Shown here piece by piece: positions 39,901 through 51,800 of a stretch of DNA of 64,000 nt; position 1 is the stretch's first letter; every line of letters begins with the position of its first letter. Origin of the DNA: Diadophis punctatus similis (lineage: Eukaryota; Chordata; Lepidosauria; Squamata; Dipsadidae); assembly GCA_023053685.1 (NCBI GenBank), contig JALIGW010000001.1:48341859-48405858 (forward strand). Direction: 5' to 3'. The notes below the pieces were generated by a model. That model saw only the letters and a list, made by a program, of their open reading frames with translations. It was not told the origin of the DNA and did no database searches. A program made the position numbers and the translations under genes.

Positions 39901-41738
39901 TATTGTAGAGGGCACAACAGTTAGAGCAGTTAAAATTTAACACTTCTACCTACTCAACTCATATATGATATTACATTCATAGATCACTAAGCTATCTGTA
40001 AGAGTTCAGGTATAAAACGCTACACTTTCACCATCTTGAATTTTATTATGCAGAATACTAACACAAGTAGGATTTCTATTACATTCTCTCCTTCTGAAGT
40101 GTAGAGAATTTTTATTTTCAAGTAGTTAACATTTTGAACGCAGCTTGTGGAAAATGTTGACTATTTTTTTTTCTGCTGAAAAAAATTATTTGGAAAGATT
40201 CCAAAAGGAATAAATATTGTTCCTAATAGATTCATTGAAGGTTTAATAAAGATATTAAATAATACTAGTTGCTGCATTTTCATTTTATTTTAAAATTGTG
40301 TTCCTCCTCTTACCCTTCATCAACAATGCAACGGAAGACTTTGGCCATTCACATTGATAAAAATACCTTCCTGGAAACACAAGTAAGACAGCTGGTACAA
40401 AAGACGAATCAGCAGCAAAGCAAACTGGACCTGAGAACACTACTAGACACCATTGATAACCTAAAGCAGAAAGTTGCTCTTCTTGAATCATATGATCAAC
40501 GTCTAGGTATTATTGGATTTACTTTCTCATAGATCTGGTTGGCAACCCCAAGCAGAAGTCAGTAAAAAGGATCATGCAGATAACAGTTCTCAAACTTTTG
40601 CTTTTGTCAGAGACAATTCCCAGTTCTTGAAGTATTCCTTCAGTTTTTGCTGTCTGATTGTATAATATTGTCTGTAGATGAGGGATCCACTTTTGTACAT
40701 CTTAAATCAAAGACAAAAAAGCCAAAATGGGTTGTGCCATCTTCTTTACAATAATTGGTATATCAGTTAACTACTAATTCACTTAAATGCACATGTTTGG
40801 GATCAGTCCAACTCAATCAAGAAGTTTGTTATGGGAAAAACTGCTAGATATTCCCCTTGAGCTCCTGTAGAGATTTGGGATATACAGCTAATAAAAGAAG
40901 ACACCCTACTCTATCCCCACTCAATTTCCATGTAGGATATGTGTGTTTGTGAAGGGGGGGGAGAATAAATAGCAGGAGCAAATATTCTTTATACAGAAAA
41001 TTGTGTGATGGATTCTGAATAACCGATACAAACAATGAGATATTAATTTGAAACATTTATGTTGAAGCAATACAAATGCTGATTTCTAAATCTTTGTCAT
41101 TCTCACCCCCAAAAAGCCACACAAAGCAAATCCTGAAATGTACCTCTCTTACTCCTCTAGTTGTTTTAGAAGACTTGGCTACCCAACAAGATGCTCTCTT
41201 CAGAATGCACGGGACACAACTTAACAAAAACGAAGAACGGTTCAAGATTTTGGAAGGAGCAAGTTACAATGGGAAATTGATCTGGAAAATTATGGATTAT
41301 AAAATTAAGAAGAAAGAAGCTATAGAAGGGCACAGCCTCACCTTATTTAGTCAACCTTTTTATACCAGCCATTGTGGATATAGATTATCTGCCAGAGCAT
41401 ATTTAAATGGAGATGGCTCAGGACGGGGAACTCATGTTTCATTGTATTTTGTAGTGATGAGAGGAGAATTTGATTCATTATTATCATGGCCTTTCAAGCA
41501 AAAGGTTACACTTATGCTTTTGGACCAAAGTGGAAAGAAAAAACATATATGTGAAACTTTCAAAGCGGATCCTAACAGCAGCAGCTTCAAAAGGCCAGAA
41601 GGAGAAATGAATGTGGCTTCTGGGTGTCCTCGGTTTGTTGCACACTCTATGTTGGAAAATGCAAAAAATACCTACATCAAAGATGATACACTCTTTCTGA
41701 AAGTAATGGTAGATTTGACTGATCTTGAGGAATTATGA
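26060..41738 (+). CDS. TRAF5: TNF receptor-associated factor 5, complete (ten coding exons)
   Basis: Cytoplasmic adaptor that links TNF-receptor family members (CD40, LTBR, CD27 and others) to NF-kB and JNK signalling. Exons: 26060-26277, 27535-27592, 28062-28163, 34843-35007, 36553-36630, 36963-37037, 37269-37361, 39269-39409, 40338-40506, 41161-41738. All borders are AG/GT and phases match. Total 558 residues, against 557 in human. The RING has C45, C48, C60, H62, C65, C68, C81 and D84; the terminal Asp is normal in TRAF RINGs. Zinc fingers of the TRAF type cover about 105-240. A coiled coil runs about 255-400. The TRAF-C/MATH domain (YNGKLIWKIMDYKIKK to DLTDLEEL) ends the protein. The start is the first ATG after the 26050 acceptor and matches the family's N-terminus. 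No break was found. Confidence 0.97.
26970..27108. mobile_element. Tc1/mariner-like MITE (ATAAGAC family), complete
   Basis: Left end taccgtgtttgcccgaaaat and right end TTATTTTGGGGGAAACAGGG followed by TA are inverted copies. TA borders on both sides suggest a TA target duplication. About 139 bp, in TRAF5 intron 2. Confidence 0.6.
27535..27592 (+). CDS. TRAF5: TRAF5 exon, RING C-half
   Basis: Acceptor ccttatag, donor CAAGAG|gtaaga. Encodes DLNTVPTCPIDNEIIKLQE, with the last two zinc ligands Cys81 and Asp84. Confidence 0.95.
28062..28163 (+). CDS. TRAF5: TRAF5 exon, first TRAF zinc finger
   Basis: A 34-codon exon encoding VFKDNCCKREVLNLQVFC and onward to CLGRYQ. Phase 0 on both sides. Confidence 0.95.
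30221..30264. repeat. 19-bp perfect inverted repeat with 6-base loop
   Basis: CTACTGTATACTGAGAACA at 30221-30239 and its exact complement at 30246-30264 flank gcttct. It lies at the 5' side of the LINE fragment. Confidence 0.95.
30265..31237 (+). mobile_element. Rex1/Babar-like LINE, 5'-truncated
   Basis: The plus frame 30245-30922 encodes the C-terminal part of a non-LTR reverse transcriptase: SWCDQNNLELNTLKT, VDFRRNP, FLGSIISQDLKWSPN, KAQQRMFFLSQFRKL, ITVWFGSATQQDRHRLQRI and a KNSFFPNAI end. A 3'UTR with AATAAAG follows, then an (ATTCT)n tail at 31212-31237. The catalytic YADD region is absent, so it is a dead copy. The clade is judged from memory of the motif pattern. Confidence 0.75.
32557..33659 (+). 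pseudogene. L1 ORF1 protein (RNA-binding), one frameshift
   Basis: An upstream frame from ATG 32557 (70 codons, MASKSGLIVLNKRPIYPSAY) and a 301-codon frame ending at 33659 meet at a run of eight A just before 32757. A one-base slip there separates them. The second part has the coiled coil and then the Transposase_22 RNA-recognition and C-terminal domains (FAIRVRGLKEGL, KIYRVNS, PRDIVIYF, YKWEAPTGVTVKF). As an RNA-binding chaperone of L1 particles it would act on the element's own RNA. Confidence 0.8.
33851..33929. repeat. (ATT)26 microsatellite
   Basis: Trinucleotide run inside the 3' part of the L1-derived element. On the minus strand it reads as a poly-isoleucine frame, which is not a gene. 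Confidence 0.97.
34509..34558 (+). other. G-rich tract in L1 3'UTR
   Basis: Several runs of five or more G separated by single A or T, just before the element's final A-rich end. Such polypurine G-tracts are a known feature of mammalian L1 3'UTRs and can fold as G-quadruplexes. Confidence 0.8.
34843..35007 (+). CDS. TRAF5: TRAF5 exon, TRAF zinc fingers
   Basis: A 55-codon exon encoding DHLQQCLFETVQCTNEGCHE and CQYCKQPVISLNLK. The intron before it carries the Rex1-like and L1-derived insertions. Confidence 0.96.
35008..36552. other. TRAF5 intron, no feature seen
   Basis: AT-rich intronic DNA with no recognised repeat or gene. Confidence 0.5.
36553..36630 (+). CDS. TRAF5: TRAF5 exon, zinc finger
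   Basis: A 26-codon exon, THEEVDCPDYPWICPYGC to LMKE, phase 0. Confidence 0.94.
36963..37037 (+). CDS. TRAF5: TRAF5 exon, zinc finger
   Basis: A 25-codon exon, AEDHVLVCPEMEIDCPYKMC to CPKK, donor AAG|gtattg. Confidence 0.94.
37269..37361 (+). CDS. TRAF5: TRAF5 exon, end of fingers and start of coiled coil
   Basis: A 31-codon exon encoding LLEHEDIFLREHMLHIVDKN and SKLEDQ. The acceptor has a run of about 16 T. Confidence 0.95.
37362..39268. other. TRAF5 intron with unassigned repeat-like block
   Basis: 38060-38480 stands out by its base composition and its many CAGTCAG-like words (for example CAGCCTGTCAGTCAGTCTGC). A sequence like a DNA-transposon end (agtagtcctccacttacaac) is at 38870. A short TG/TA run is at 39170-39210. 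Nothing else recognised. Confidence 0.4.
39269..39409 (+). CDS. TRAF5: TRAF5 exon, coiled coil
   Basis: A 47-codon exon with heptad-like leucines and isoleucines (ISDLYNSLKYKERKILQLSD), ending LLTSTQ. Confidence 0.95.
40338..40506 (+). CDS. TRAF5: TRAF5 exon, coiled coil
   Basis: Encodes AIHIDKNTFLETQVRQLVQK through ESYDQRL. The AG at 40336-40337 is chosen because it is the last one in frame before the conserved HIDK and follows a pyrimidine-rich stretch. It is the least certain border in the gene. Confidence 0.9.
41161..41738 (+). CDS. TRAF5: TRAF5 last coding exon, MATH (TRAF-C) domain
   Basis: Acceptor ctcctctag, 191 codons and a TGA. Contains LNGDGSGRGTHVSLYFVVMR, WPFKQKVTLMLLDQSGKK and NAKNTYIKDDTLFLKV, the receptor-binding fold of TRAF proteins. 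Confidence 0.98.
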
Positions 41739-41887
41739 AAATACTCATTATAAAAAAATAGGATGTGAATACTTTTATGCTCTCTGGATTCTTTCAAACC
41801 TATGAAAGCTGCTCTGTGGTCTACCAAGCTGGGTTTTGTACAGTTTTGAAAGACTCTTGTATTTTTGTACTTTTAAAATGTTGTCTT

Positions 41888-41893
41888 AATAAA
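41888..41893 (+). terminator. TRAF5: Poly(A) signal AATAAA, TRAF5
   Basis: Canonical hexamer 150 bases after the stop codon, giving a short 3'UTR ending near 41910. Confidence 0.8.
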
Positions 41894-41992
41894 ACATGTT
41901 AATAGTTCAGTGAATTATAAACATCCAGCAAAATTTGATATTGTGATTATTATTATGCTCTATTACTGTTTCAGTTTAATAACAGTTAAATG

Positions 41993-42513
41993 CAGGGGTG
42001 AAATGCTACCAGTTTGGGCCGGTTCTCCCGAACCGGTAGTAAAAAATGCTACTGGTTCGCAGAACCGGTAGTAAAAAATACTAAAAAAAGTTCCGATGAT
42101 TGTGCATTGCACAGCTGATCTTTGGAACTCCCCCCCCCAAACCTGCTAGGCCAAAAACAGGGGGAGGGGGGTGTAGGCCAAAAATGGGAGGTGGGGCGTT
42201 TTTGCTCCCAGCAGGCTTCCCTGAAGACTGCTAGGCCCAAAACAGGGGGTGTGGGGTGGAAAGAAAAGAAGGGAGGGAGGGAGGGAGGGAAAAAGGAGAG
42301 GAAGGAAGGACTACAAGCCTGGCACTAGACACAGCTTCAGGGGATAATCCAGGGTTGGAAGGGACCTGGAGGTCATCCAGCAGCACATTGCTAAAGTGAG
42401 TTTCTGTCTTGATCCCCCGTCACATGACTACATAGCCACACCCACCCAGTCACATGATCCCACCAAGCCACACCCACAGAGCCAGTAGGGAAAAAAATTA
42501 GATTTCACCACTG
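41993..42513. mobile_element. DNA-transposon-like MITE (CAGGGGTGAAATG ends)
   Basis: Left end CAGGGGTGAAATGCTACC and right end GATTTCACCACTG are inverted partners. The interior has a repeated gaaccggtagtaaaaaat motif and CCACACCC boxes. No clean target duplication was found, so the superfamily is open. Confidence 0.6.
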
Positions 42514-43320
42514 GAATGGTTGATTGTTTTGGCAAGTCAGTGTTGACTCTTATGACCACATAGATAGCTCTCCAGGACAATCTGAGCTCAACCTGATTCT
42601 TCAGGTCTCTCAATGATGTGCCACTGCTTCTCAGTGCAACAGCATACCTCCAGTCAATCACATTCTGGTTGACAATTAGATATTAACAAAATGATCCTTT
42701 TGAAAGAAACCAAATACTCTACTATTTACTCTATATTCTCTGCATCATTTGAAGCCAAACTCAACAACTATGAAGAATGGAAAAATTACTACATTTTCTG
42801 GTGCCTTCAGATTTCATTATTTTTCAATCTGTTCTTCAAGCCAGATCCTTCATAAATCATATTTTTCATAGTCCAATTCAAAAATAAAGATTTAATGCAA
42901 ACATTCCAATTTTTAAATGGAACCTATGTGAAACTATTGTCCTAATTTAGATAATTTTTGCCTGGAAGAACAATCCATTTACAGTAGCACATCCATTAAT
43001 TTTAGTGCCTTCAAGTTACGGATCCGCACGATTTTCTCTACAATCCATTATTGGCAATCGGAGATCGCACCCCTTGCATAGCCACGAATTTGAAGATTAT
43101 TTGCACTAACCCTGTGCTAAAACACGGAACCCAGTTTTTATGCCAAACCTTGCTAGAGATGGCAATGCAGTGCTTCTCTACACCCGGCTTGTAATCCCAT
43201 TGCCCCTGACTTATTGCTAGCTTAATTACGGTTTACTCAAACGCAGTTTCTTGAATTCACAAGACACTGAACCCTACTATTCATAAGCGAGCCTAAAAGG
43301 TGGGTGAGGGCAGTGACAAT
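42514..43320. other. Intergenic DNA between TRAF5 and the next promoter
   Basis: No gene seen. It reads as old repeat-derived sequence without a clear family. Confidence 0.4.
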
Positions 43321-43329
43321 AGTTTGTGG

Positions 43330-43638
43330 TTCGCCACCTCCTTCAAGCGCAGTCCAAGCTGCTTAGGACGAACGCAAACGCCTCCCACTCCCCTCTCCCT
43401 TCTCTGCTTATGCGCTTCGTTCGAAACTGCCGAGAGGCGGCGGGAAGCGTAGCCACATGGTATTCGCTTACAATCATTTCCGGGATGTGGGCGCCGGCCT
43501 GGTCCCGACAGGCGGCAGAGCTCAACATTGTGGTTCCGGGTTCCTGGAGATCACGGGGCTGCAGCGGCTGTTTTTCGTAAATCGCCTCCGCGTTCGCTTC
43601 CGCTGCCTGCCAGAAACCCCTCCTGAGAGTAGCCGGAG
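43330..43638 (+). promoter_or_regulatory. CpG promoter and non-coding exon 1 of the SR/K-rich gene
   Basis: CpG-rich island with two ETS-type TTCCGG motifs (43478-43483 and 43534-43539). It ends at a plausible donor GCCGGAG|gtgaag after 43638. The next exon of the downstream gene (45474) begins two bases before its ATG, so an upstream 5'UTR exon is required and this is the best candidate. The transcription start is not determined. Confidence 0.55.
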
Positions 43639-45473
43639 GTGAAGTTGTAGGTGGGCTTCTCTGGGTTGTTGGACCAAGTTCGTGCGACTCTCGGTGCTAT
43701 TGCCTAGTTCTGGGGACGCGTAATGCATCATTCGCAATCCTAATCCTAAGTATTACGAGTACCGTCTTCCTGATTGAAACGGCGACGGGAGTGCAAATAA
43801 ACCCGAGTGCAAATAAACCCGAGAAACTCTGGATGTGAGGTTGCGAGGAAAAAAGTCTGGGTGGGGGTCGGGTGGGAAGAGAGAGATCGCACAAGCGTCT
43901 ACTGTAACCCGGAGCCTTTAGAGACATCCGTTTGCCACGACCACACTGATATTTGCATGTAGCTTGTTATTAAAGAGATTACAGTCATAGTTTCTCCTTT
44001 TATAAATAAAGGATAGATATAATCGACATTTCCATGGACCTGCATTGGGGATATTTTTTTTCCTTTAAAAGAAAAAAAAAGGGAAAAACAGCGGAGATTC
44101 ATAATACCTAAAAGATATTTATTACACTATAAACGGTTGTGATTTGCTATTTAGAAAAATATTTGGTGCTTGTATATATTGGGGTTTGCTGCATCATTTT
44201 CTGCCTTCACATGACACAGTGAAGCATAATGACATATGTAGACTAGGTTTGTACATTGTTCAACTAAAGTTGGTTAATTTATTGCTTAGTGAATTTTCTG
44301 ATTTCAATCAGCAATCTGACAAAATCATAATTTTTGTATAACGGGTCTTTATCTTATTTAATGTTTAACTGAACATTTCTATAGGTGATTCTTCATAAAA
44401 CGTAATACAAAATGTTCATAAAGTAGCTTATGTATTGATTAATTGATTAATTCATCAAATAAGACTAAAGGCAACACTTTATGAATGTTGCATCTATGGA
44501 GCCTTTATGTCTATGGAGCCTTTATGTCTTAGCCGTTAAGGAATAGACTTAGGGTTCTTGATACTGCTGTTTTGATTTGCTATGTTAGATTGATATGGCT
44601 ATTGGAGGTACTTGGCATTATGATTCAAAATAAGTTCCCAGCACTCAATTCATTAATGTGATTGATTAGTTTATGGTTTGATCTCATGTAATTTCAACCA
44701 CTTTTTGTGAACTTAACAAATTACAGTAGTAACAAAACATTATGAGATAAAACATGTTAAGTATAGACAACCAACGTACATCTGGTAAAAGTTGTAGAGT
44801 TAATCTATAAATATTTGGCTTATGTGCAATCTAACTTCCAAAAATTGGGACTGAAGTGTATATTAAGGGCCATTTAATTTGTGCTAGTGTGAATTTGTAT
44901 AAACTCTGTATTAAAGATTCATGCCAAATCGCCTTATGCAATATGAAGCCACTTTTCAGAAGCCTTCTCCTTAAATTGCATATTTTATTATGATAGCAGA
45001 TTTATCCTATAAGGATAAATGAATCCTATGAAGTTGAATATCACTTTGAAGAATTATATTACATATGCATATGTGTGGGTTACTGCATTAACCCAGTTTT
45101 TTTGAGTTCTCATGACACACTAAATTGTACATTAATCAAATTGTGTATGTATAGCCTAAAATATAATTGGTTAGCTTCTGATTTACTGTATTATGAAAAG
45201 ATAGTCATAAATTTAAAGCAGCGTGGAGTCAGGACCACAAGCAAGTGCATTGATGGTCCGTTAGAATAATTGGTGTTGATACATAAGAATTTGATGCTTC
45301 CTACAAGTGTTATGTTGAAACTGTCCTTTAAGCAAGCTCTGCAGATCATAATTCAGTAACAGAGTGTATTGGTATTAGAAATAGGCAGTGGAAGTTAACA
45401 GGTCATTTTCATTTCTTTAGGAAAAATAACATTTGCAACTCTGTGATTGTATGATTTATATAATGTCTCACAG
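43639..45473. other. Intron 1 of the SR/K-rich gene
   Basis: AT-rich; no repeat or gene recognised. Confidence 0.45.
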
Positions 45474-45545
45474 ATATGGATGACCACCATGAAGCAAAAG
45501 ATGAGATGCGGTGTGCAACATCACAAGAGAAAACAAAAGTCAGAG
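45474..45545 (+). CDS. SR/K-rich gene, first coding exon
   Basis: Acceptor ctcacag, ATG at 45476, donor GTCAGAG|gtaaga. Encodes [20 protein letters not shown] and KVR, plus one base of a split Glu codon. Confidence 0.8.
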
Positions 45546-48500
45546 GTAAGAATGATTGTTGTCCCTGTAACAGTAGTGTCAATAAATATATTAGAATTTT
45601 GATTTAGGTACCAGCTAAACACTACAGATGGAACTTTTAGTATTTTTTAAAAAAACTACCAAAGTTGATAATGTAGAACTAAAGTTGATCATTTTCCATT
45701 TTCTATTTTCAAACCTCTGACATTCAAATATATGCTTAATTTATTTTAAATGTAAAGCTGATTGTAAGATGAAGTAATATTGATGTTTGCCAGACAATTA
45801 TTGTCTGGAAGTACTTGTCTTGCTGAAGCTAACTTGGTCTGGTTCAGATAAGGTGGTAATATTGCTTTAAATATTGGCATTACTGTTTTCCTTTGATTTG
45901 TTTTAATGTTTTTAATAGATTTTTTATTTTTATACATATCAATACATGTATTGCCCCTGGGTATAATTCATTTTGATACAAACATCAATAATGATAATCG
46001 TAATAATTGTTATATTAATCAAACTTATATAATCCTAGAATTGATATACATGATTTTTAAGGCAATTATTCAATATTTCAGTATTCCATTTTAATGCCAA
46101 TGATGTTATAAACGTACATGGTAATACCATCTTTCACCCTCTAGTCTTTCCCATCAAATTGTTACTTATATTCTATTATATAAAAAGAAGAGGGGGGAAT
46201 TATATCTGCTAATATTCTCCCTAAATCAGGTCACTATTACTAATCCTAATATATACCGTAAAGGTGTGTATTCTTATTTGTTTTAATGCACCATGTGTTG
46301 CCTATAATTAATGACTGATTTAAGTGTAATAACACATTAAAAAAATTAGGATCTAGATACATATATATTCTATATCAATCACTATTCTGTGCTTGTATTC
46401 TAGATGGAAAAAAGGCAAAATGTACTAAATAGACCCATGTATTTATTTGCTTATTTTTTATTTAACTATTACTTAATGTATGTTTCAGTCATTCAGTGCT
46501 AAAGATAGCTGACAACCATTTAAAGGAGAATCTAACACTAATGCTACTCAACATGTGAAAAGGGAAACCCTACTCAGTCTTCCTGTCCTTTTTGTTTCCT
46601 TAGAGGAAAGTAAAAGGAAACGGAAGCGAAGCAGAAGCAGATCCTCCTCCATCTCTTCCTCTACATCTTCTAATTCTTCTACATCCTCGTCTTCAAGGTC
46701 TTCTTCCAGGTCTTCTGCCTCACAAAGCAGAAGCAGTTCAAGTAGCAGAGGTAGGAATATTTTGTTACAGTTATGAAATTCATTTTGTAGATGCTGCCTT
46801 TAGATGTTATATAGCAGTGATGGCGAACCTATGGCACGCGTGCCACAGGTGGCACGCGGAGCCATATCTGCCGGCACGCGAGCTGTTGCCTAGCTTAGAT
46901 CCAGCGTGCATGTGCACTTTTGGCTCACATGGAGGCCCTGAGAGGGCATTTTCAGCTTCTGGAGGGCCTCCGGGGGGGACAGGGGAGGGCGTTTTGGAGC
47001 CTGGGGAACCTCTGGAGCCTGGGGAGGGCGAAAATCGGGCCTACCGGGCCCACCAGAAGTTGGGAAAAGGGCCATTTCCGGCCTCCAGAGGGCCTCCGGG
47101 GGGCAGGGGAGGTCGTTTTCGCCTCCCCGGGCATTGAATTATGGGTGTGGGCACTTGCGCATGTGCGATAGCGCGCGTGCATGCAGTTTCGGCACCCGAG
47201 GAAAAAAAGGTTCGCCATCACTGTTATATAGCCAATAACAATCATTGACCTAGCAGAAGTAAATACAGGTGGTCCTCCATAAACATCCATTCATTTAACC
47301 ACTGGTGGAAGTTACGATGGTACTGAAAACATGAACTTACGACTGTTCTTCAAAGTTCTGGCTATTGCAGCGCCGCCGCCCCCCGGGCCATATTTGAACA
47401 ACATTTAGGCCCACTTGCATTTACGGTCACCTGTCCTGCTGTTGCCACACATACACACATCTCTAACTGACTGTCATCCTTGCTCGCTACTCCTCTGCTG
47501 GGTTCAACACCTTGGCTGTGCACAGAGTAGACACTGTGAAAATATCCTACAGAGTTGTAGCTGAGAGCTACACTCAGGCGGGTGTACATCGTACACCACT
47601 AAGAGCTGGGATCTTCCTGCTAGTGCAAAAGAAGGCGAGCATGAAAGAAGGTTCTGGCCAGCACACAAAGCCAGCAAAAGAAAAAAGGACTAGCAAGCAT
47701 GTGAAAGAAGGCAGCAGAAAAGAAGGGGCAGCTGGTAGTACTACACGGTGTGGCAATCACAACAGCAGGCAAGACAACAGCGTAAAGGCAGGCAGCCAGA
47801 AGGGAAGAGCTCAGGGGAAGATAGATGGGTGAACGGAGTTGCAGTAGTTCTTTACTTCCTTCCAAGAATGGCTTGGATCCAGGTGAGCCCTCGCCTAATG
47901 ACCGTATGGGATTCACTCAATGACAGCAACTGAGATACCAGAATTGCTGTTGCTTAGCCATGTAGTCCTCTGATATTTTGCTTAATGACCATTCACTTAG
48001 TCTTGGAGTTGTCCATCCCAATTAAGATGGCTAAGGGAGGACTACCTCATTAATATATTTTTCACAAATATATTCATAAGTAGACATTAAAAATGAAATA
48101 TAAATATTTGTTACAATGAAATAATGCCAATAAATTGAAGTGTACTGGTAAGTACTGTACTGGGTTTATGTAATTCATCTGGCATTGCTGCTAACTGACC
48201 ATTCATTTCAAATGGACTTTAGGGGGAAATATCACCTAACCGGGGGGTCCCCATCCTGTGGTCCATAGCTCACTGTGGGGACTAATCGCCACGGGGCCGC
48301 ATGAGGACATGGCCCACTTGCGTGAGCCTCATCACAGGTGCTCATGGCCCCATTTGCGCGAGCATTGCCATGAACGTCATGGGCGCTCATGCATGCATGC
48401 ACTTGCTCCTCCCACAAAATTATCCCCTCTTTCCCCCTCCCCCTGCTCCGGGCCATCAACCCGGAAAGGTTGAGGAACTCTGACCTAATCCTCAGTGACT

Positions 48501-48816
48501 CAGTACCGTAATGTGTCGTTCTTTAGCTAGTTGGAATAACAGAGTTGGGAAATATTTGTATAGGCAGACACTCCTTCACATATCACAGAATATACTAAAA
48601 TTGTTGTTGTTGTTGTTTTAATTTACATCATATCTCCCCTTCAGGAGCTTGGGGCAATGTGCATAATACTTCCTTCAGTAATTCTTTACCATAAGAAGAA
48701 ATCTAGGAGATAGGGTAAACTTAAAAATAATGGCTGGCTAAATTTCAGCAATTAGGTTTTTATAGCTGAGTAAGCATTTGAATCTGGATCTCCCCACTCC
48801 TGGCTCAACATACTAA

Positions 48817-48898
<82 letters not shown>

Positions 48899-51800
48899 CG
48901 CACGCACACACACAAAGTTTTCATTTTTCTTTCCTTATTTTCTGGTAAGGAAACACACATAAACATACAGAGAGAGAGACATACATACATAGAGAGCCGA
49001 GGTGGCGCAGTGGTTAAAGTGCAGCACTGCAGGCTACTTCAGCTGACTGCTAGTTCAGCAGTTCAGCTGTTCAAATCTCATCGGCTCAAGGTTGACTCAG
49101 CCTTCCATCCTTCTGAGGTCGGTAAAATGAGGACCCAGATTGTTGGGGGCAATATGCTGAACTCTGTAAACCGCTTAGAGAGGGCTGTAAAGCACTATGA
49201 AGCGGTATATAAGTGCTATTGCTACAGATGTAACAGACCTCAAACAAAAAAATCCATATAAATGGAAGACCAAATTATGTTAATCACTGATCCTACATTA
49301 CCCAGATTTGTTATAAACAAATCATCATTTTGTAAATTTTCAAAGATAATAAAAATAAAATAAAAATTGTATGGCAAGCACCTATGTATCCAAATAATAA
49401 AATTCCTGAAAATTTTGTATCTCAATTTTAGTGACAAAAATCTATTTAATGTTGTTTGAGCCTTAATATGCATTTGTTACATTTTTAATGCTTAGATTCT
49501 TCAAAAGTAAAAGCTAAGAAGAGGAAAAAGGAAAAAAACAACAAAAAGGTAAAACTAAAATCACTAAAGTATTAAGTCAAAATACAGCAGTGAAATGAAC
49601 AGTACTGTCATGTGCCTATGATTCACATTATAAAGGAAAGGCTGTTACGTCCCTATTAATTATATCAAAATTATCGTTTCTACTTTTGCACTCAAGTATT
49701 AATCATGCTGCTTTGGAGCAACTCCCCCTTAACAGATATTGGCAACATGAATGGGGCAGGCTTATTGTCTCTCTCTCTCTGTTTTCCCCAATAGCTGTGA
49801 TCATCACTTTGAGCCCTGGTGGTACAGTGGTTAGAATGCATTATTGCAAGCTAACACTGTCCACTGCCAGGAGTTCAATCCTGACTGGTTCAAGATTGAC
49901 GCCTTCCAAGGTTGGTAAAATGAGGACCCAGATTGTTGGGGGCAATATGCTGTCTCTGTAAGCCACTTAGAGAGTGCTGTAAAAGAGACTTCCGGTTGAC
50001 GTTGCAGTGAGAACAACTGGAAAATAGTGGGCTCTGCCGAGCCCAGCGAAATCCAGCCAGTAACCGCTGCCGGGAGACCCTACGGGGTCATAGCCACCTT
50101 GTAGGGGCGGTGAAGGAAGGAGAGGCGCTTCGCTGACCACGAGGAACTCGCAATTTCCTCGTTAGGTCGAAGCAAACGCTCCCGAACGGCAGCAGGGCTG
50201 ACAGCCATTTTTGGCAGTCACAAAGCTGGTACAACTGGGACCACAAGATCTGTGCTGGAGCAGTTTATGGACAGAACATTGAAACTGGGTGAGATAATTA
50301 CCAACTTTTACTCTAAAGACCTGATGCAAATACAAGAATATTAAAAGATAACTCCTAAGCCTAAGATAGCGGCGACTTAACACACAGAGGAAAAAAACCC
50401 CAGAAAATTAAGAGGCAAAAGAAGCCCAAGGGAAGCTATAAAACACAGAAAGCTTGAAAAAAAGCTCAAACAATTTGAAAAGTGATTTTTGGGAGAAACT
50501 GTTTTGTTTATTTGTATTTTTAAACCGCCGTTGGATTTGGGAATAATAGTGCCATCTACTGGAAGAAGAGAAGTACTACAGCACTATAATCGCAGCATAC
50601 TTAGTGAAAGTGAACTCAATACACACAAAGTTTAATACACAGAATAGAAGTAATAACATTTGGAAGACGGCCTGACCTTGACTTCATGTTAGAAGACGAC
50701 TTGGATAATTTGAGAATATTTAATGAGTTTCTTTTTTTTCCCTCTCTCTCTCTCTCCCCTTCTGAAGATTTTTAAAAGGAACTAACTTGCAAATAACTAA
50801 ACTTTATTAAAATTGGCTATTGGACTATGGATTTGAAAGATTGGAGGAATTTAGTGGATTAGCTTGGATTTGGACTATTAATGTTATTCAACAGAACACT
50901 CTACGAGTCAAAAGAAGAAAGGTGATAGAAGAAGGGGGGGAGGAAAGTTAAATAAGCCTTTAAAATTTGGACAATTGGGAAGATATATAATTAGGAAACT
51001 TTAAGGTTGTAAATTACTAAAGAATTTTAAAGAGTATAAAAGGATTTTTAAAATATTGAGACATTGGAACTACAGAAATATACTGTGTAATTTTTATTAA
51101 TTGTTTTAAAATGGATTTACAGGGGATGATAGAGGTATATGAAGATATATTCTTGATGTTAAAAAGTATACGTGAATCTTTAAAGAACAATAAAAACCCA
51201 GAAATGAATGTAGAAGTCACTCATCAAATGGGGGGGGGGGGGGAAGAGGTATATGATATTCAAGAAATAGATGAAAAATTAGAAGAAACTCAAAACGAGA
51301 TGCAAGAAGCTAAAAATAAAGAAGAGAAAGGATTAATAAGTAGGAATCAATCAGATAACTCCTTAAAAGCTTATAATAGAATAGAGAGAAAAGAGAAAGA
51401 CTTTTCAAAAAAAGAAAGATTTAAAGAAAAAAAAGAAAAAATTCTTTTTTAAAAAAAGGAAGTTTTGTTGATGGGTGTTTAAATAATAGAGCAGAAAGAG
51501 ACAAAGTATATCCAGAAGGGAATGTTCAGCAGGCATAAAAATATCAAAAAGAGCTATAAGTTTCTAAGAGAGAGAGATAAAAGGCTGACTAAAAAGTCAA
51601 TAAATGATGGGATTCTAAAAAGATTAAGAGATGATGGATAATGAGAAAATATATTAATAAAATGGGAAAATACTAACAGGGAAGATAGTAGTATATATAT
51701 ATAAAATAAGTTAAGATAGTAGATGGAAATTTAGGATTAGGAAATTTAATTGTATTAACATTTACAGTGTGTTAAAGTATATTGTGAATTTAAAATATTA

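Noticed and set aside
43326..43737. Open frames in the second CpG island
   Set aside because: Same reason; overlapping frames on both strands without domains. Treated as promoter and 5'UTR.
48994..49230. tRNA gene at the tRNA-like head of the SINE
   Set aside because: The A and B boxes belong to a dispersed SINE with its usual body and tail; there is no mature tRNA fold expected.
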